A DNA stretch of 28,356 bases from Penium margaritaceum (GCA_023375785.1 SZWC01003580.1:1-28356); one strand, 5' to 3'; positions 9,209-18,370 are shown, counted from the stretch's first letter. The notes: generated from the letters alone by a model not told the origin. Numbers and translations: made by a program.

Positions 9209-9595
9209 TGTTTTGCCGAACAAAGCGTAGATGGTGAACAGGTAGAAGTTGTGAGACAGAACACGATTTCGAGTTTGGGACACTTGACTAGTTTACAATT
9301 AACGGTACATGTACTTTGATGACAAATGTCAAAATCATCAAACATCTACAAAAAAGTCTTAAGTTACAAATGCTGCATACTCAAGGTTGATGGGTCGATT
9401 ATCGAGCAACACATGCGGAGTCACGTCATGAGGGATTCGATTTGAGAAGGTCCGCCTAGAAATTAAGGGCTTTGAAAATCAACAGTGAAAATGTGAGTTG
9501 CATCTTTATAAATCCAGATTTATCTCGGTGCGTCAAGAAGTTGACTAAAAGGCCGTGATACCTCTATCGTAGATTCCCAAGAGTGGTCAAAGTTA
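9209..9595 (-). repeat. GyA 5' LTR (U3 end missing)
   Basis: It ends in ...AAAACA next to the primer-binding site and aligns with the 4314-4831 LTR from its inner end outward. The alignment stops at GGTCAAAGTT near 9595, so the first part of U3 is absent. It holds a TATAAAG box at 9504-9510 on the minus strand. It abuts the GyB 5' LTR in opposite orientation. Confidence 0.85.
9504..9510 (-). promoter_or_regulatory. LTR TATA box (GyA 5' LTR)
   Basis: TATAAAG on the minus strand at the position equivalent to 4577-4583. In this LTR it would have driven the GyA genomic transcript. With U3 largely missing, it is unlikely to be active. Confidence 0.5.
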
Positions 9596-9612
9596 TCATT
9601 TTGTCCACTCGG

Positions 9613-9941
9613 TGTTATGTAATAGAGAGAAAATAGTCCTTAACAACTTTGACCATTGTCGCAAATCTACAACAGAAGCATGGCTACCTTTCAGCCGAGT
9701 TCTTGACGCACCGAGACAATCTTGGATTTCAAAATATGCATCGTCACTGTTGATCCTCTAAGCCTCCCAACTTCTAAGCAGATCTTCTGAAACCCAATCA
9801 CACACGACAAATCTCCACACAATTTATACAACAATCAACCTACAACATGGACCATGTCTCATCCGTAACTCGACACTTGTATAAACATACACTTGATCAT
9901 TTTGACACTTGTCATCAAATGACACTCCGTTCGGCATGACA
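9613..9941 (+). repeat. GyB 5' LTR (shortened)
   Basis: It starts TGTTATGTA at 9613, like the family LTR start. After about 40 bases it joins the AACTTTGACC segment, so most of U3 is missing. It lacks roughly 90 bp near the inner end relative to the GyA LTR. It ends ...GACA three bases before the primer-binding site. Alignment to GyA's 5' LTR in reverse is about 70 percent by eye. Confidence 0.8.
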
Positions 9942-9943
9942 CC

Positions 9944-9955
9944 TAGTATCAGAGC
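9944..9955 (+). other. GyB primer-binding site (initiator tRNA-Met type)
   Basis: TAGTATCAGAGC differs at one position from TGGTATCAGAGC, the complement of the plant initiator tRNA-Met 3' end. It lies just inside the 5' LTR, as expected for the minus-strand DNA primer site. It is not a tRNA gene. Confidence 0.85.
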
Positions 9956-9959
9956 GTAG

Positions 9960-11171
9960 CGATGCTGGAGAGGCATCCAACTACTTTACCCATTTTGAGG
10001 ACTTCCTTGCACAAGCCATCAACGCATCTCGCACGTCAGGACTTTCAAGACTTTGCGATCACGCTGTGAGACAAGCAAGCAAAACCGGTGAATTAAAACG
10101 GAACTTTGATGATGACTTCGCTAAAGAAACATCAAACACTGGCGTGGCAGGCTATGCGGCTACTGTATTGACCCCTTGAGCATGGAAAACCAATCCGGTT
10201 GTGGATCCAAAGGTGGTCAACCAGCCGCCCCTACTGACACTCTTAATGACGGTAACAGAATAATAGGTGGCACTAGACGACAAGCATACATCAGCGAAGA
10301 ACTTGCAAACAAAATCTCTGTGGAACGACGAAGGCTCTTTACAACGTAAGCACATGTGAATCGGTGCTTATCCAAGGAAACTTCAAAATCTTGAGCAAAT
10401 CCGAAATTTGTCTCGTTCCACAAATTTGTAGGATCAGACACGAACCCTTAGATCATCCAATTTCCAAAGGACCGACGCCTTGGTTGTGGCTGATGAGTTT
10501 GCAGGTGTACTTCCTTGCCCCTGGGGTGAACGACGAACAAAAACAATTCACCTCACGGCCGCGCTTGTGTGTGGCACGTCACTAAGTTGGTGGTCCGATC
10601 TAAAGACCATCCAACGACAACAAGAGACTGGCGGGGCATCATCAACAACCAACGGCACCCGTCTTAGATCGCCGACCACACGTGTTCTACACTTGGAGGA
10701 GATTAGTCCATAGTGGGAGGACGCGCTGACGCCACCAAATGACTGGAATGAATTTTGCACACAATGCTCACACGATCCGGAAGGCAAGACAAAAAGACTG
10801 TCACACGGTACAAGATTTAGCATCTCTGACACTATTCTAACGTGGCAGAGTATACTCAGAGATTTCGGGAGATCATCACAGGTGTAGAAAAAAAAATATA
10901 TGTTTTCACTATAGTAATGGCCTCAAGCAAAACATGTGGCAAGCAATTGCCATTTTTGGCATCCAAAATGACTTTCCGCGGATAGTCGCAATAGCAGAAG
11001 GATTGAAAGTGCCAACTATAATGCTCAGATCCACAAAACCTACGAATGGCAACCTCCCAACAACAATCATCATGGGAAAGGAAAAAGCTAGTCGGGGGAC
11101 TCCTCGACTTCAATGGAAGTCGACATTGTCAACCAAAAAGACACGCAAACTTGCTACAACTATGGAAACAG
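9960..11171 (+). pseudogene. GyB gag, 5' portion (remnant)
   Basis: The nucleocapsid/capsid polyprotein region is spread over several frames. It begins with a GEASNYFTHFEDFLAQAI segment (near 9971) shared with GyA and GyD. A capsid-like segment lies around 10470-10640 (PWLWLMSLQVYF; then a SWWSDLKTIQRQQETGG reading), followed by a RFREIITG segment near 10860-10885, typical of retrotransposon gag. The end is the first half of a CCHC zinc knuckle, TCYNYG at about 11149-11166, in which the second cysteine is Tyr. The coding sequence is cut there by the inserted element. Confidence 0.8.
11163..11171. repeat. Left 9-bp target-site duplication
   Basis: TGGAAACAG, identical to 15265-15273. Removing one copy plus the DNA between restores a gap-free alignment of the flanks with GyD gag around 25390-25420, so this nonamer is a true insertion footprint. 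Confidence 0.9.
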
Positions 11172-11175
11172 AGAT

Positions 11176-11203
11176 ATGGTTAATCATCCCCTTTTAAAAC
11201 ACT
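11176..11203 (+). repeat. Left terminal inverted repeat
   Basis: It begins ATGGTTAATCATCC four bases inside the left boundary and pairs with 15232-15259 at 19 of 28 positions. The paired positions are in perfect register without gaps. Confidence 0.65.
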
Positions 11204-12744
11204 ACGATACCTATGTATAGTGCAACCTGTTCAAGTAGGGTTCCCAGAAGCTCACATGAAGATGTTCACTTCTTTTAACACAAGGTCTTTAGTGGGAGCC
11301 AGAATGTCTAGTGCATGTTTATGAATTGAATTTGTGAGGCTCAAAAGGAAATTTCATGCATTGTGAATTCTCTTATGAAGCCTACATATGTCCCTTAAGT
11401 TATGCATCAGTTGTTTTGTCTTTCGTATTCCTCTTACATGAAGTGTGTGTTCCAAACGCCTTGTTTCCTTTGGTAAACATCCATATGAAGGGAAATTTTC
11501 AGATATGGTTAGGGTTGCCATTTGCTCTAAGATGCCGCCCTCTCCCTCCCCCCCTCCCCCCCCGCACACCCTCTCGTAAACCCCCCTAGTGTATTGGGGA
11601 AGTGTATTGGGGAGTATATTGGGAAGACAAGGGTTTTTTGGACTTGTGTAATGGCAGGTCCGCACCACCCTCCAAATAGACTAGTTTTAAGAAGAAGGCT
11701 CCCTCAGCTACACTATCTTGGGGTGGTGTACAAGAGAGTGTAGCTGGTATATAGAAAAAAACCAGACTTGTGGACATCCACATTTCATACTTGTAAATCG
11801 TTGGTTTCAAGCATCCGACGTCTCCCACATTGTCTACGTAACCAACTACAAGGTTGTACACAAAGAGTTTTGTACTTCTAATCCACCACAATGGGATCCC
11901 AACTGGATCCCCTTTCCCCCCCGCAAACCCCCTAGTGTATTGGGGAAATGTATTGGGGAGTATTTGGGGGGATGAGGTTTTATCGGACTAGTGTAACGGC
12001 AAGTCCGTGCCTCCCTTTGAATACACTAGTGAAAAAAACAAGGCTCCCCGAGGTACACTCTCTTGTACACCACTCCAAGACACTTTTTAACTTCTGGGGA
12101 TGGATCTGGATACAAGGATCTCCCCCTCTCGAAGTGGATGACTGTATTGCAAGAGTGTATCTCGTGTACATCTAAATTAAGTACTCGGAAACGGTCAATT
12201 TTAAGCATCCGATTTCTCTCTCTTTGTCTATGTAACCAGATATGAGGTTGTACACAAACAGTATAGTGTACTTTGCCTCCGCCACAATGGAATCCCAAGT
12301 GGACACCCCCCCCTCGCCCCCTGCAAACCCCCAAGTGTATTGGGGATGTATATTGGGGAGTGTATTGGGGGGACGAGATTTTTTTAGAGTGGTATAGCGG
12401 CAGGTCCGTACCTCCCTCCAGATACACTAGTTTAAAATAGAAGGCTCTTCCAGCTACGCTCTCCAATACACCATCCCAACATAGTTTTAACTATGGGGGA
12501 GCAGGGATCTAGATACAAGGACCCCCCCCCCTCCCAAAGTGGACGAGTGTATCGCGGGAGTGAAGTTAGGAGCATATCTGGTAGAGAGAAAGAAACATAC
12601 TTGTGTACATCTACATTAAGTACTTGTAAGCCGTCCATTTCAGGCATCCGACGCCTCTTACTTTGTCTACGTAACCAGTTATAAGGTTGTACACAAACAG
12701 TTTAGTGTACTTCAACTCCGTCACAATGGGATCCCAACTGGACC

Positions 12745-12745
<1 letters not shown>

Positions 12746-12775
<30 letters not shown>
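12746..12775 (+). repeat. 30-base poly-C run
   Basis: An uninterrupted run of 30 C between the AACTGGACC and GCAAACCCC parts of an array unit. Other units have shorter C-runs at the same place. Its length is likely unreliable in the assembly, and the opposite strand is G-rich and could form a G-quadruplex. Confidence 0.9.
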
Positions 12776-12778
<3 letters not shown>

Positions 12779-13694
12779 CTGCAAACCCCCTATTGTATTG
12801 GGGAAGTGTATTGGGAAGTGTATTGGGGGAAGAGGTTTTTTCCAAACTTTTGTAACGGCAGGTCCGCACCTCCCTCCCAAATACACTAGTTAAAAAAAGA
12901 AGGCTTCCCAGCTACACTCTCCAATACAATGACCCAATACACTTGTACCTGTGGGGGGAGGGAGGGGGGATCTGGATACAAGGACCCCCTCCCCCCCCCT
13001 CCCGCGAAGTGGAAGAGTGTATTGCGGGAGTGTAGCTGGGAGTGTATCTGATAGACAGGGAAGAAAACAGACTTGTGTACATCTACATTAATTACTAATA
13101 AGCTGTTGATCACAGTTTTCCGATGTCTCTCTCATTGTCTACGTAACAGGCTATAAGGCTGTACACAAAATTGTTTGTGTACTTTACATCTGTCGCAATG
13201 GGATCCGAACTGGACCCCCGCCACAAACCCCCTAGTGTATTATGGAGTGTATTGGGGGGAAGAGGTTTTTTCAGACTTGTGTAACTGCAGGTCCATACCT
13301 CCCTCCGAACACACTAGTTAAAAAATGAAGGCTTCCCCAACTACATTCTCCAATACGTCAACCCAATACACTTTCACCGGTGGGGGAGGGGGGATTTAGA
13401 GACAAGGATCCCCCCCCCCAAGTGTATTGCGGGAGTGTAGCTGGGAGTGTATCTAGTAGACAAGAAAAAAACTGACTTGTGTACATCTACATTAGTTACT
13501 CATAAGCCGTCGATTACAAGATTCCGACATCTCTCTCTTTGTCTACGTAACCAGCTATAAGGTTGTATACAAACATTTTTGTATACTTTGACTCTGCCAC
13601 AATGGGATCCCAACTGGACCCCTCCCCTCCTGCAAATTTCCTAGTTCATTGGGGAAGTGTATTGGGGAGTGTATTGGGGGGACGAGGTTTTTTC

Positions 13695-14140
13695 NNNNNN
13701 NNNNNNNNNNNNNNNNNNNNNNNNNNNNNNNNNNNNNNNNNNNNNNNNNNNNNNNNNNNNNNNNNNNNNNNNNNNNNNNNNNNNNNNNNNNNNNNNNNNN
13801 NNNNNNNNNNNNNNNNNNNNNNNNNNNNNNNNNNNNNNNNNNNNNNNNNNNNNNNNNNNNNNNNNNNNNNNNNNNNNNNNNNNNNNNNNNNNNNNNNNNN
13901 NNNNNNNNNNNNNNNNNNNNNNNNNNNNNNNNNNNNNNNNNNNNNNNNNNNNNNNNNNNNNNNNNNNNNNNNNNNNNNNNNNNNNNNNNNNNNNNNNNNN
14001 NNNNNNNNNNNNNNNNNNNNNNNNNNNNNNNNNNNNNNNNNNNNNNNNNNNNNNNNNNNNNNNNNNNNNNNNNNNNNNNNNNNNNNNNNNNNNNNNNNNN
14101 NNNNNNNNNNNNNNNNNNNNNNNNNNNNNNNNNNNNNNNN
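13695..14140. other. Assembly gap (446 N)
   Basis: Unsequenced bases within the tandem array. The flanking anchors at 13643 and 14163 are 520 bp apart, against 346-458 elsewhere, so the true content may be one longer unit or a different number of units. Open frames that run through the N block are artefacts. Confidence 0.98.
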
Positions 14141-14802
14141 CCCCCCCCTCTCCCACAAACCCCTAGTGTATTGGTGAAGTGTATTGGGGAGTGTATTGGG
14201 GGCACAATGTTTTTTCGGACTTGTGTAACGGCAAGTCTGAACATCCCTCCGAATACAATTGTTAAAACAAGAAGGCTTCCCCAGCTACACTGTCTACTAC
14301 ACCACCTCAATACACTTTTGCCTGCTAGGATGGGGGATCTGGATACAAGGACCTCCTCCCCTCCCCCCCCTGAAGTGGAAGAGTGTATTGTGGGAGTGTA
14401 GCTATGAGTGTATCTCATAGACAAAAAAAAAAACAGAATTGTGTACATCTACATGAGTTACTCATAAGGCGTCGAATAAAAGCATCTGACGTCTCTCCCT
14501 CTTTGTCTACGTAATCAGCTATTAGGTTGTACATAAAGCATTTAGTGTACTTTGACTCCACCATAATGAGATCCCAACTGGACTCCTCCCTCCCCCTCCC
14601 GTGCAAAACCCCCTAGTGTATTCGGGAACTGTGTTGGGGAGTGTATTGGGGGAAGGAAAGCTTTCTGGACTTGTGTATAAGCATGTCTGCATCTCCCTTC
14701 AAATACACAACTCCAAAAAAGATGTCTTCTCAAGATACACTATCCAGTGCACCACCGTAATACACTTTTGAGTGGGGGGACGGAGGGAGGGGGGGGGGAC
14801 TC

Positions 14803-15231
14803 AAGTAGTACCACGACGATGACACAAGGAACAATAAGCAGATGGAAGATTGACCCGTCCATTGAGCGTTGGACTGTCCCGCAAAAACCTTAACCTTCCA
14901 TGTTACGCATGTATAGAATTTAGTACAATATAGGTACGGATTCAGTTCTACAAAAACAGCACAAAACATAAAATGTGTACAATGTATATCTCATTAGAAG
15001 CAAGGACATGATTAAGCAGTTTTCAGAAATTGTTACGTGGGATTTTTTTTTGTGATATCTTCAATGAACCCAGCTGTAAAGAAAGATCATGGAAATTCAG
15101 GTGTTGATGTGTACATGTTTGTGTATGATCTTGACTGTAACAAGTTATTTCCTAGAAACATTTTCCACGTTTTAGATTCCTTTCCCGGAAGGATCCTCAC
15201 CACGTGCTCTTCTCTTGTACACACACTGGCA
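14803..15231 (+). other. Right unique segment of the insertion, with a 65-residue open frame
   Basis: This is non-repetitive sequence between the array and the right terminal inverted repeat. An ATG at 15064 opens a frame to a stop at 15259-15261, inside the terminal repeat. The product contains VDVYMFVYDLDCNKLF and SFPGRILTTCSSLV. I recognise no family. It may be chance or captured host sequence, since Mutator-like elements often carry gene fragments. Confidence 0.3.
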
Positions 15232-15259
15232 AGTGTATTGATTTTGGATGATTGGACAT
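15232..15259 (-). repeat. Right terminal inverted repeat
   Basis: It is the reverse complement partner of 11176-11203. It lies five bases inside the right boundary. It includes AGTGTATTG, the same string that forms the core of the array unit. Confidence 0.65.
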
Positions 15260-15264
15260 AAACG

Positions 15265-15273
15265 TGGAAACAG
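15265..15273. repeat. Right 9-bp target-site duplication
   Basis: TGGAAACAG, identical to 11163-11171. GyB gag resumes immediately after it. Confidence 0.9.
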
Positions 15274-16205
15274 TACGCACATTGCTTGCAGCTTTCAAAG
15301 CAAGTAGCAAACCAAAAAGGGGGAGAAGTTGTAGAAAAAAAAGTCGGAAAACGACAAAGGACAGGAGTGAAAGGCGCAACTCTTCTCCCCACCGAGTAAT
15401 CTACGCCAAACGATCGCCCATCAAAACAGTCTAAGACAATGCACAAGGCTGCCGACATCGCGAAGTTCGATGAGGGATACGAGGATGACCAACCGGTGAT
15501 ATTGCTAAAAGTCCAGTTTCGCGGATGCAAGAGTCACAAAATGGAACCGCCAGTATTGCATGGAGGAGCTTCTCACAATTTTTAAAGCAATGACATGGTT
15601 TCCATGCTAGGCTTGTAGACCAAACCAGGGGTGTTTGAAGGAAAAGCCGTCAATGGGGGATTGTATATACAGAGACTCCGAAAACCACTATGTCTATTAG
15701 TGGGTGATCTACGGGATGTAACGGTTTGGAGGTCATGTCCAATGAGTGAACAAAAAATCATGTTACGAGATTTCTTGTACCGGTGGACTTTACACATTTA
15801 TTAGAACAACGGTGATACCACGTGGAAATGGACAGCGCCACGCAAAAAACTTTGCATGCGTGATGGATGAAGGCTGTGAAATTAGCAAAGGTGGAAGCAC
15901 CAAAGGAAGCCGCGATAGCCAAGAAGCGATAACCTGCGCTGTTGATATCGCTCAATGTGGCCAAACACTACATAGGCGGAGGAGCTTGTGCGTGGCTCAT
16001 ACACCTTGAGCCGATTGAAGAAGCAAAAGTAGCAGTACCTGACTCATCACCTTCATCGGCCTCATGAGCCTTGTCGGCATCAACAAATTTTGTGATGGTA
16101 TCCAAAGAGTTCACACCACTCATCCAAGAGTTTGTGATCGTCTTCCTTGAAAAACTCCCGAGAACCCTACCACTTCAACGAGACATCGACCATCGCACTG
16201 AACTG
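15274..16205 (+). pseudogene. GyB gag end, protease and pre-RT region (remnant)
   Basis: The zinc knuckle resumes with STHIACSF: the His is kept (15278-15280), while the last Cys is Phe. A basic stretch follows, then a segment matching GyD (DEGYEDDQP near 15470-15495). The aspartic protease active-site loop is recognisable as LHGGASHNF at 15556-15582, then a stop, SNDMV and LGL. The catalytic Asp is His. The next stretch (15850-16205) aligns with GyD 25930-26340 and ends in a damaged KLPRTLPLQRDIDHR-like segment before RT. Confidence 0.75.
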
Positions 16206-16904
16206 AAGCCGGGGATCAGACCTATGGTTTGAGGAGCTTATTGGATGAGAAATCACAAGCTGACCGAGCTGAGTATTGAGCCCAATAAGATGCCTATTCA
16301 ATTGTTAATCCGCCCTTCCACGTCACCATACGCCACACCAGTATCGTTTGTCAAAACAAAAACTGGTGAGATGGGGATGTGCATGGATTATCGGGCATTG
16401 AACAACGCTACCATCAAGAACCACTGCCCTCTTCAACGATCTTGCAAGCTTTTCAACCAACTCCAAGGGCTTGGATTTTGAGTAAAACTTACATGCACAG
16501 TGGTTATCACCAAAGACACATGGTAGATGCTGAAATTTAAAAGACGACGTTCTAAACTCACTATGGGCACATCAAATCAACAGGAATGTCGTTTGGACTC
16601 ACAAACACCCCAACAATGTTCATGGCGGCAATGAACAGCAATGGTTTTGCCGTACCTTGACGATTTTGTCGTGGTTTACCATGAAAACATTCGGGTGTAC
16701 GGCAGCACCCCGGAGGAGCACGATGGACATCTTCAAAAAGTTCTCAGAGTTTCACAAAAAGTTTTTTTTGGGAAACTCTCAAAGTGCAAATTCGGTTATT
16801 GTCCGATCGAGTTTTTTAATCACGTCATAAACGATAGACAAATCACCATGGACCCAAAACAAGTGGCATTAGTTGTTGATTGGTGGACGCCGACCAACAT
16901 TTGA
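16206..16904 (+). pseudogene. GyB reverse transcriptase (remnant)
   Basis: The readable order is MRNHKLTELSIEPNKMPIQ, TSPYATPVSFVKTKTGEMG and MCMDYRALNNATIKNHCPL (16245-16481), a stop after QGLGF, and a damaged palm (16480-16620) with SGYHQ and SFGLTN. The catalytic box follows as PYLDDFVVVYHEN, with YLDD intact at 16653-16664. The downstream QKVFFGKLSKCKFG and TMDPKQVALVVDWWTP segments are typical of Ty3/gypsy RT thumb and connection. Stops at about 16479 and 16902 and several frameshifts make it inactive. Confidence 0.9.
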
Positions 16905-17440
16905 GACTTCCAATTCTTTATTGGGTTTCACAATTACTACCAAAGTTTTGTACACGATTACGCCCGAGTGTCAGCACCTATTTATGACCACACTAGAAAA
17001 CAAAACGAGTGGCGTTGGGGAGACAACAAACAAGAAGCATGCACCACTTTGCGGAACGCTCTAACCTTAGCGTCAGCCCTACTACTGGCCAATCCAACGA
17101 ACGTCTACAACATGGTTATAAAGGCTTCAGACCAAGCCATCGGCACAGTCCTTGTGCAAGACCGCGACAACGGCAAGCAACCATTCGCATACATGTCTCA
17201 AAAGCTATGGAACAAAAATACGCCGTACACGGGAAGGAATAACTGGCGGTCATACATGCATTTAAGACACGGTGGTGTTATCTAGAGTGCCACCAGTGCA
17301 TCTTATGCACCGACCACCGTGCGCTACAATATCTTAAAACGCAGTTGAACCTTAGTCAACGTCAAACCTGATGGATGGAGTTCCTCAAATCCAGGTTCGA
17401 CTAAGATATTGGGTATCATCCAGACAAAATCAATTCAGCC
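16905..17440 (+). pseudogene. GyB RNase H (remnant)
   Basis: It begins in the region equivalent to FLGFHNYYRSFV (after a stop) and continues with NEWRWGDNKQEACTTLRNAL (16968-17285 frame). The ATDAS box has become IKAS, losing the first catalytic Asp. The second acidic block, normally YAVHEKE, is frameshifted. RQT-stop-WMEFL near 17370 shows a CGA-to-TGA type change compared with GyD, which keeps Arg there. Confidence 0.85.
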
Positions 17441-18370
17441 GATGCACTCAGATGTCGACCAGATTCAATGGCTGAAGTGGCAACGCTACAACTACCACGA
17501 GATCCGTACCTTGAGTGGCTATTCACACAAGGCTACGACGAGCATGGTGGATACAACAAGGTAAAATTCTGGTACATTGCACCCTATTGGCAATGGCAAT
17601 TCTCTCGCAACGTGGTCGTTCCCCTCAACGACGAACTTTGTTGTATGTTGCTCAAAGAATGCCACGACAAAGGTCCAAGTGGACACTTTAGAGAGGCCAA
17701 GACGCCAAAGAAGTCGACGAAGAGCTATTGGAGGGACGAGAAACAATCCAACATGGCCAAATTTTACAAATCCCACAACACATGTCAGCGGTATGAATCC
17801 CACCACACGCGGCCACCCAGACTTCTGCAACCGCTCCCTATTCCAAAGGGACTATGGAATGACATCTTTAAGGACTTCGTCACTAGATTACTAGTCACAC
17901 TCAAGGAATATGACACCGTACTCGTGGTTGTCTACATCGTGCGGCTACATGGTGTGCCAAGAACCATCACAAGCGACAGAGACGGTCAATTAGTCGCTCG
18001 TTTTTTGTGAACTCATAACGCGCTACAATAGCACAATTCAACTTTCAACAACGCATCACCTGCAAGCCAGCAAAGAAACCGAGCGAGCCAACGAGATACT
18101 TGAGGAATTGCTCCAAAAAGCATATGAACCCCATAGGACGGATTGGGCACAAAAACTATTAACCGCCAAAACTACATGTAATTCGACAGTTTCCACCGCA
18201 ATGGGTAAAAATCCATTTGAAGTGGTGTATGGCATGCTTCTTGGCACACAAGCCAAAATCATGAGTCAAATCTACATTCCTATGGTTGATGTCCAACACC
18301 GAGACTTAACCACCATATGGGAGGAAGCATGGCACACCCTCGTGAAGATGGAAGCAGCAATGAAGTGAGC
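17441..18370 (+). pseudogene. GyB integrase (remnant)
   Basis: The N-terminal part is open from 17468 to 18007. It has EWLFTQGYDEHGGYNK, VVVPLNDELCCMLLKECH, GHF and NTCQRYES. This is a damaged HHCC zinc module, because the first Cys of CxxC is His. The core begins WNDIFKDFVTR. After VLVVV an in-frame deletion of about 75 bp removes the RLSKMSHFIPT region and joins to RLHGVPRTITSDRDGQ, which keeps the second core Asp. The third block (around 18050) is out of frame. The C-terminal NPFEVVYGMLLGTQAK (18108-18368) is readable. Confidence 0.88.

Larger units (their letters stand above)
4314..9595 (-). mobile_element. GyA: decayed Ty3/gypsy chromovirus, minus strand
   Basis: This is a degenerate LTR retrotransposon read right to left. 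The order is 5' LTR (9209-9595, U3 part missing), primer-binding site (9195-9206), N-terminal gag, a large internal deletion removing most of gag and the protease, reverse transcriptase, RNase H, integrase, a foreign insertion (about 5346-6282), GPY/F-like module, chromodomain, polypurine tract and 3' LTR (4314-4831). Every domain carries stops or frameshifts, so it cannot make a polyprotein. The two LTRs differ by many substitutions and indels, showing an old insertion. Because the right LTR lacks its outer end, a 5-bp target-site duplication cannot be tested. Confidence 0.9.
11521..14802. repeat. Tandem array, about 8 units of 350-460 bp (GTGTATTGGGG satellite)
   Basis: The anchor CTAGTGTATTGGGG or a close variant recurs at about 11586, 11932, 12332, 12790, 13232, 13643, 14163 and 14613. 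Each unit contains 2-3 copies of GTGTATTGGGG, a GTAACGGCAGGTCC-like segment, a GATCTGGATACAAGGA segment, GTGTACATCTACATTA, and a CTACGTAACCAGCTATAAGG segment. It ends in AATGGGATCCCAACTGGA followed by a C-run. Units vary by indels in the C/G runs and by internal deletions (shortest spacing 346). Internal inverted repeats include CTAGTGTATT / AATACACTAG (11932-11941 and 12020-12029) and TTGTGTACA / TGTACACAA (12601-12609 and 12688-12696). It is non-coding. Confidence 0.9.
11172..15264. mobile_element. Non-autonomous Mutator-like (MULE-type) insertion carrying a tandem array
   Basis: The 4093-bp segment (446 of them N) interrupts GyB gag and is flanked by a perfect 9-bp duplication. Near its ends are imperfect terminal inverted repeats: 11176-11203 against the reverse complement of 15232-15259, with 19 of 28 bases matching, including a shared AATCATCC and an xxxACACT block in the same register. 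A 9-bp duplication is typical of the Mutator superfamily; hAT elements make 8 bp and LTR elements 4-6 bp. No transposase motif is visible, so it would need help from another element. Contents are a left unique part (11172-11520), a tandem array (11521-14802) and a right unique part (14803-15264). Confidence 0.75.

Noticed and set aside
9944-9955. tRNA gene
   Set aside because: Only 12 bases complementary to a tRNA 3' end are present, next to an LTR; this is a primer-binding site.
11501-11520. Interstitial telomere repeat
   Set aside because: Only one TTAGGG-like unit is present, which is not enough to call a telomeric tract.
13555-14448. Long open frames spanning 13695-14140
   Set aside because: They run through 446 unsequenced bases and low-complexity repeats, so the length is an artefact.
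11521-14802. CRISPR-like repeat array
   Set aside because: Units of 350-460 bp with similar sequence throughout, no short repeat/unique spacer pattern, and a eukaryotic setting. It is a satellite-type tandem repeat.
11172-15264. Helitron or nested LTR element as the identity of the insertion
   Set aside because: Helitrons make no target-site duplication and LTR elements make 4-6 bp. The perfect 9-bp duplication and inverted termini fit a Mutator-like element better. hAT (8 bp) is less likely because the ninth base also matches and the termini do not look like hAT ends.
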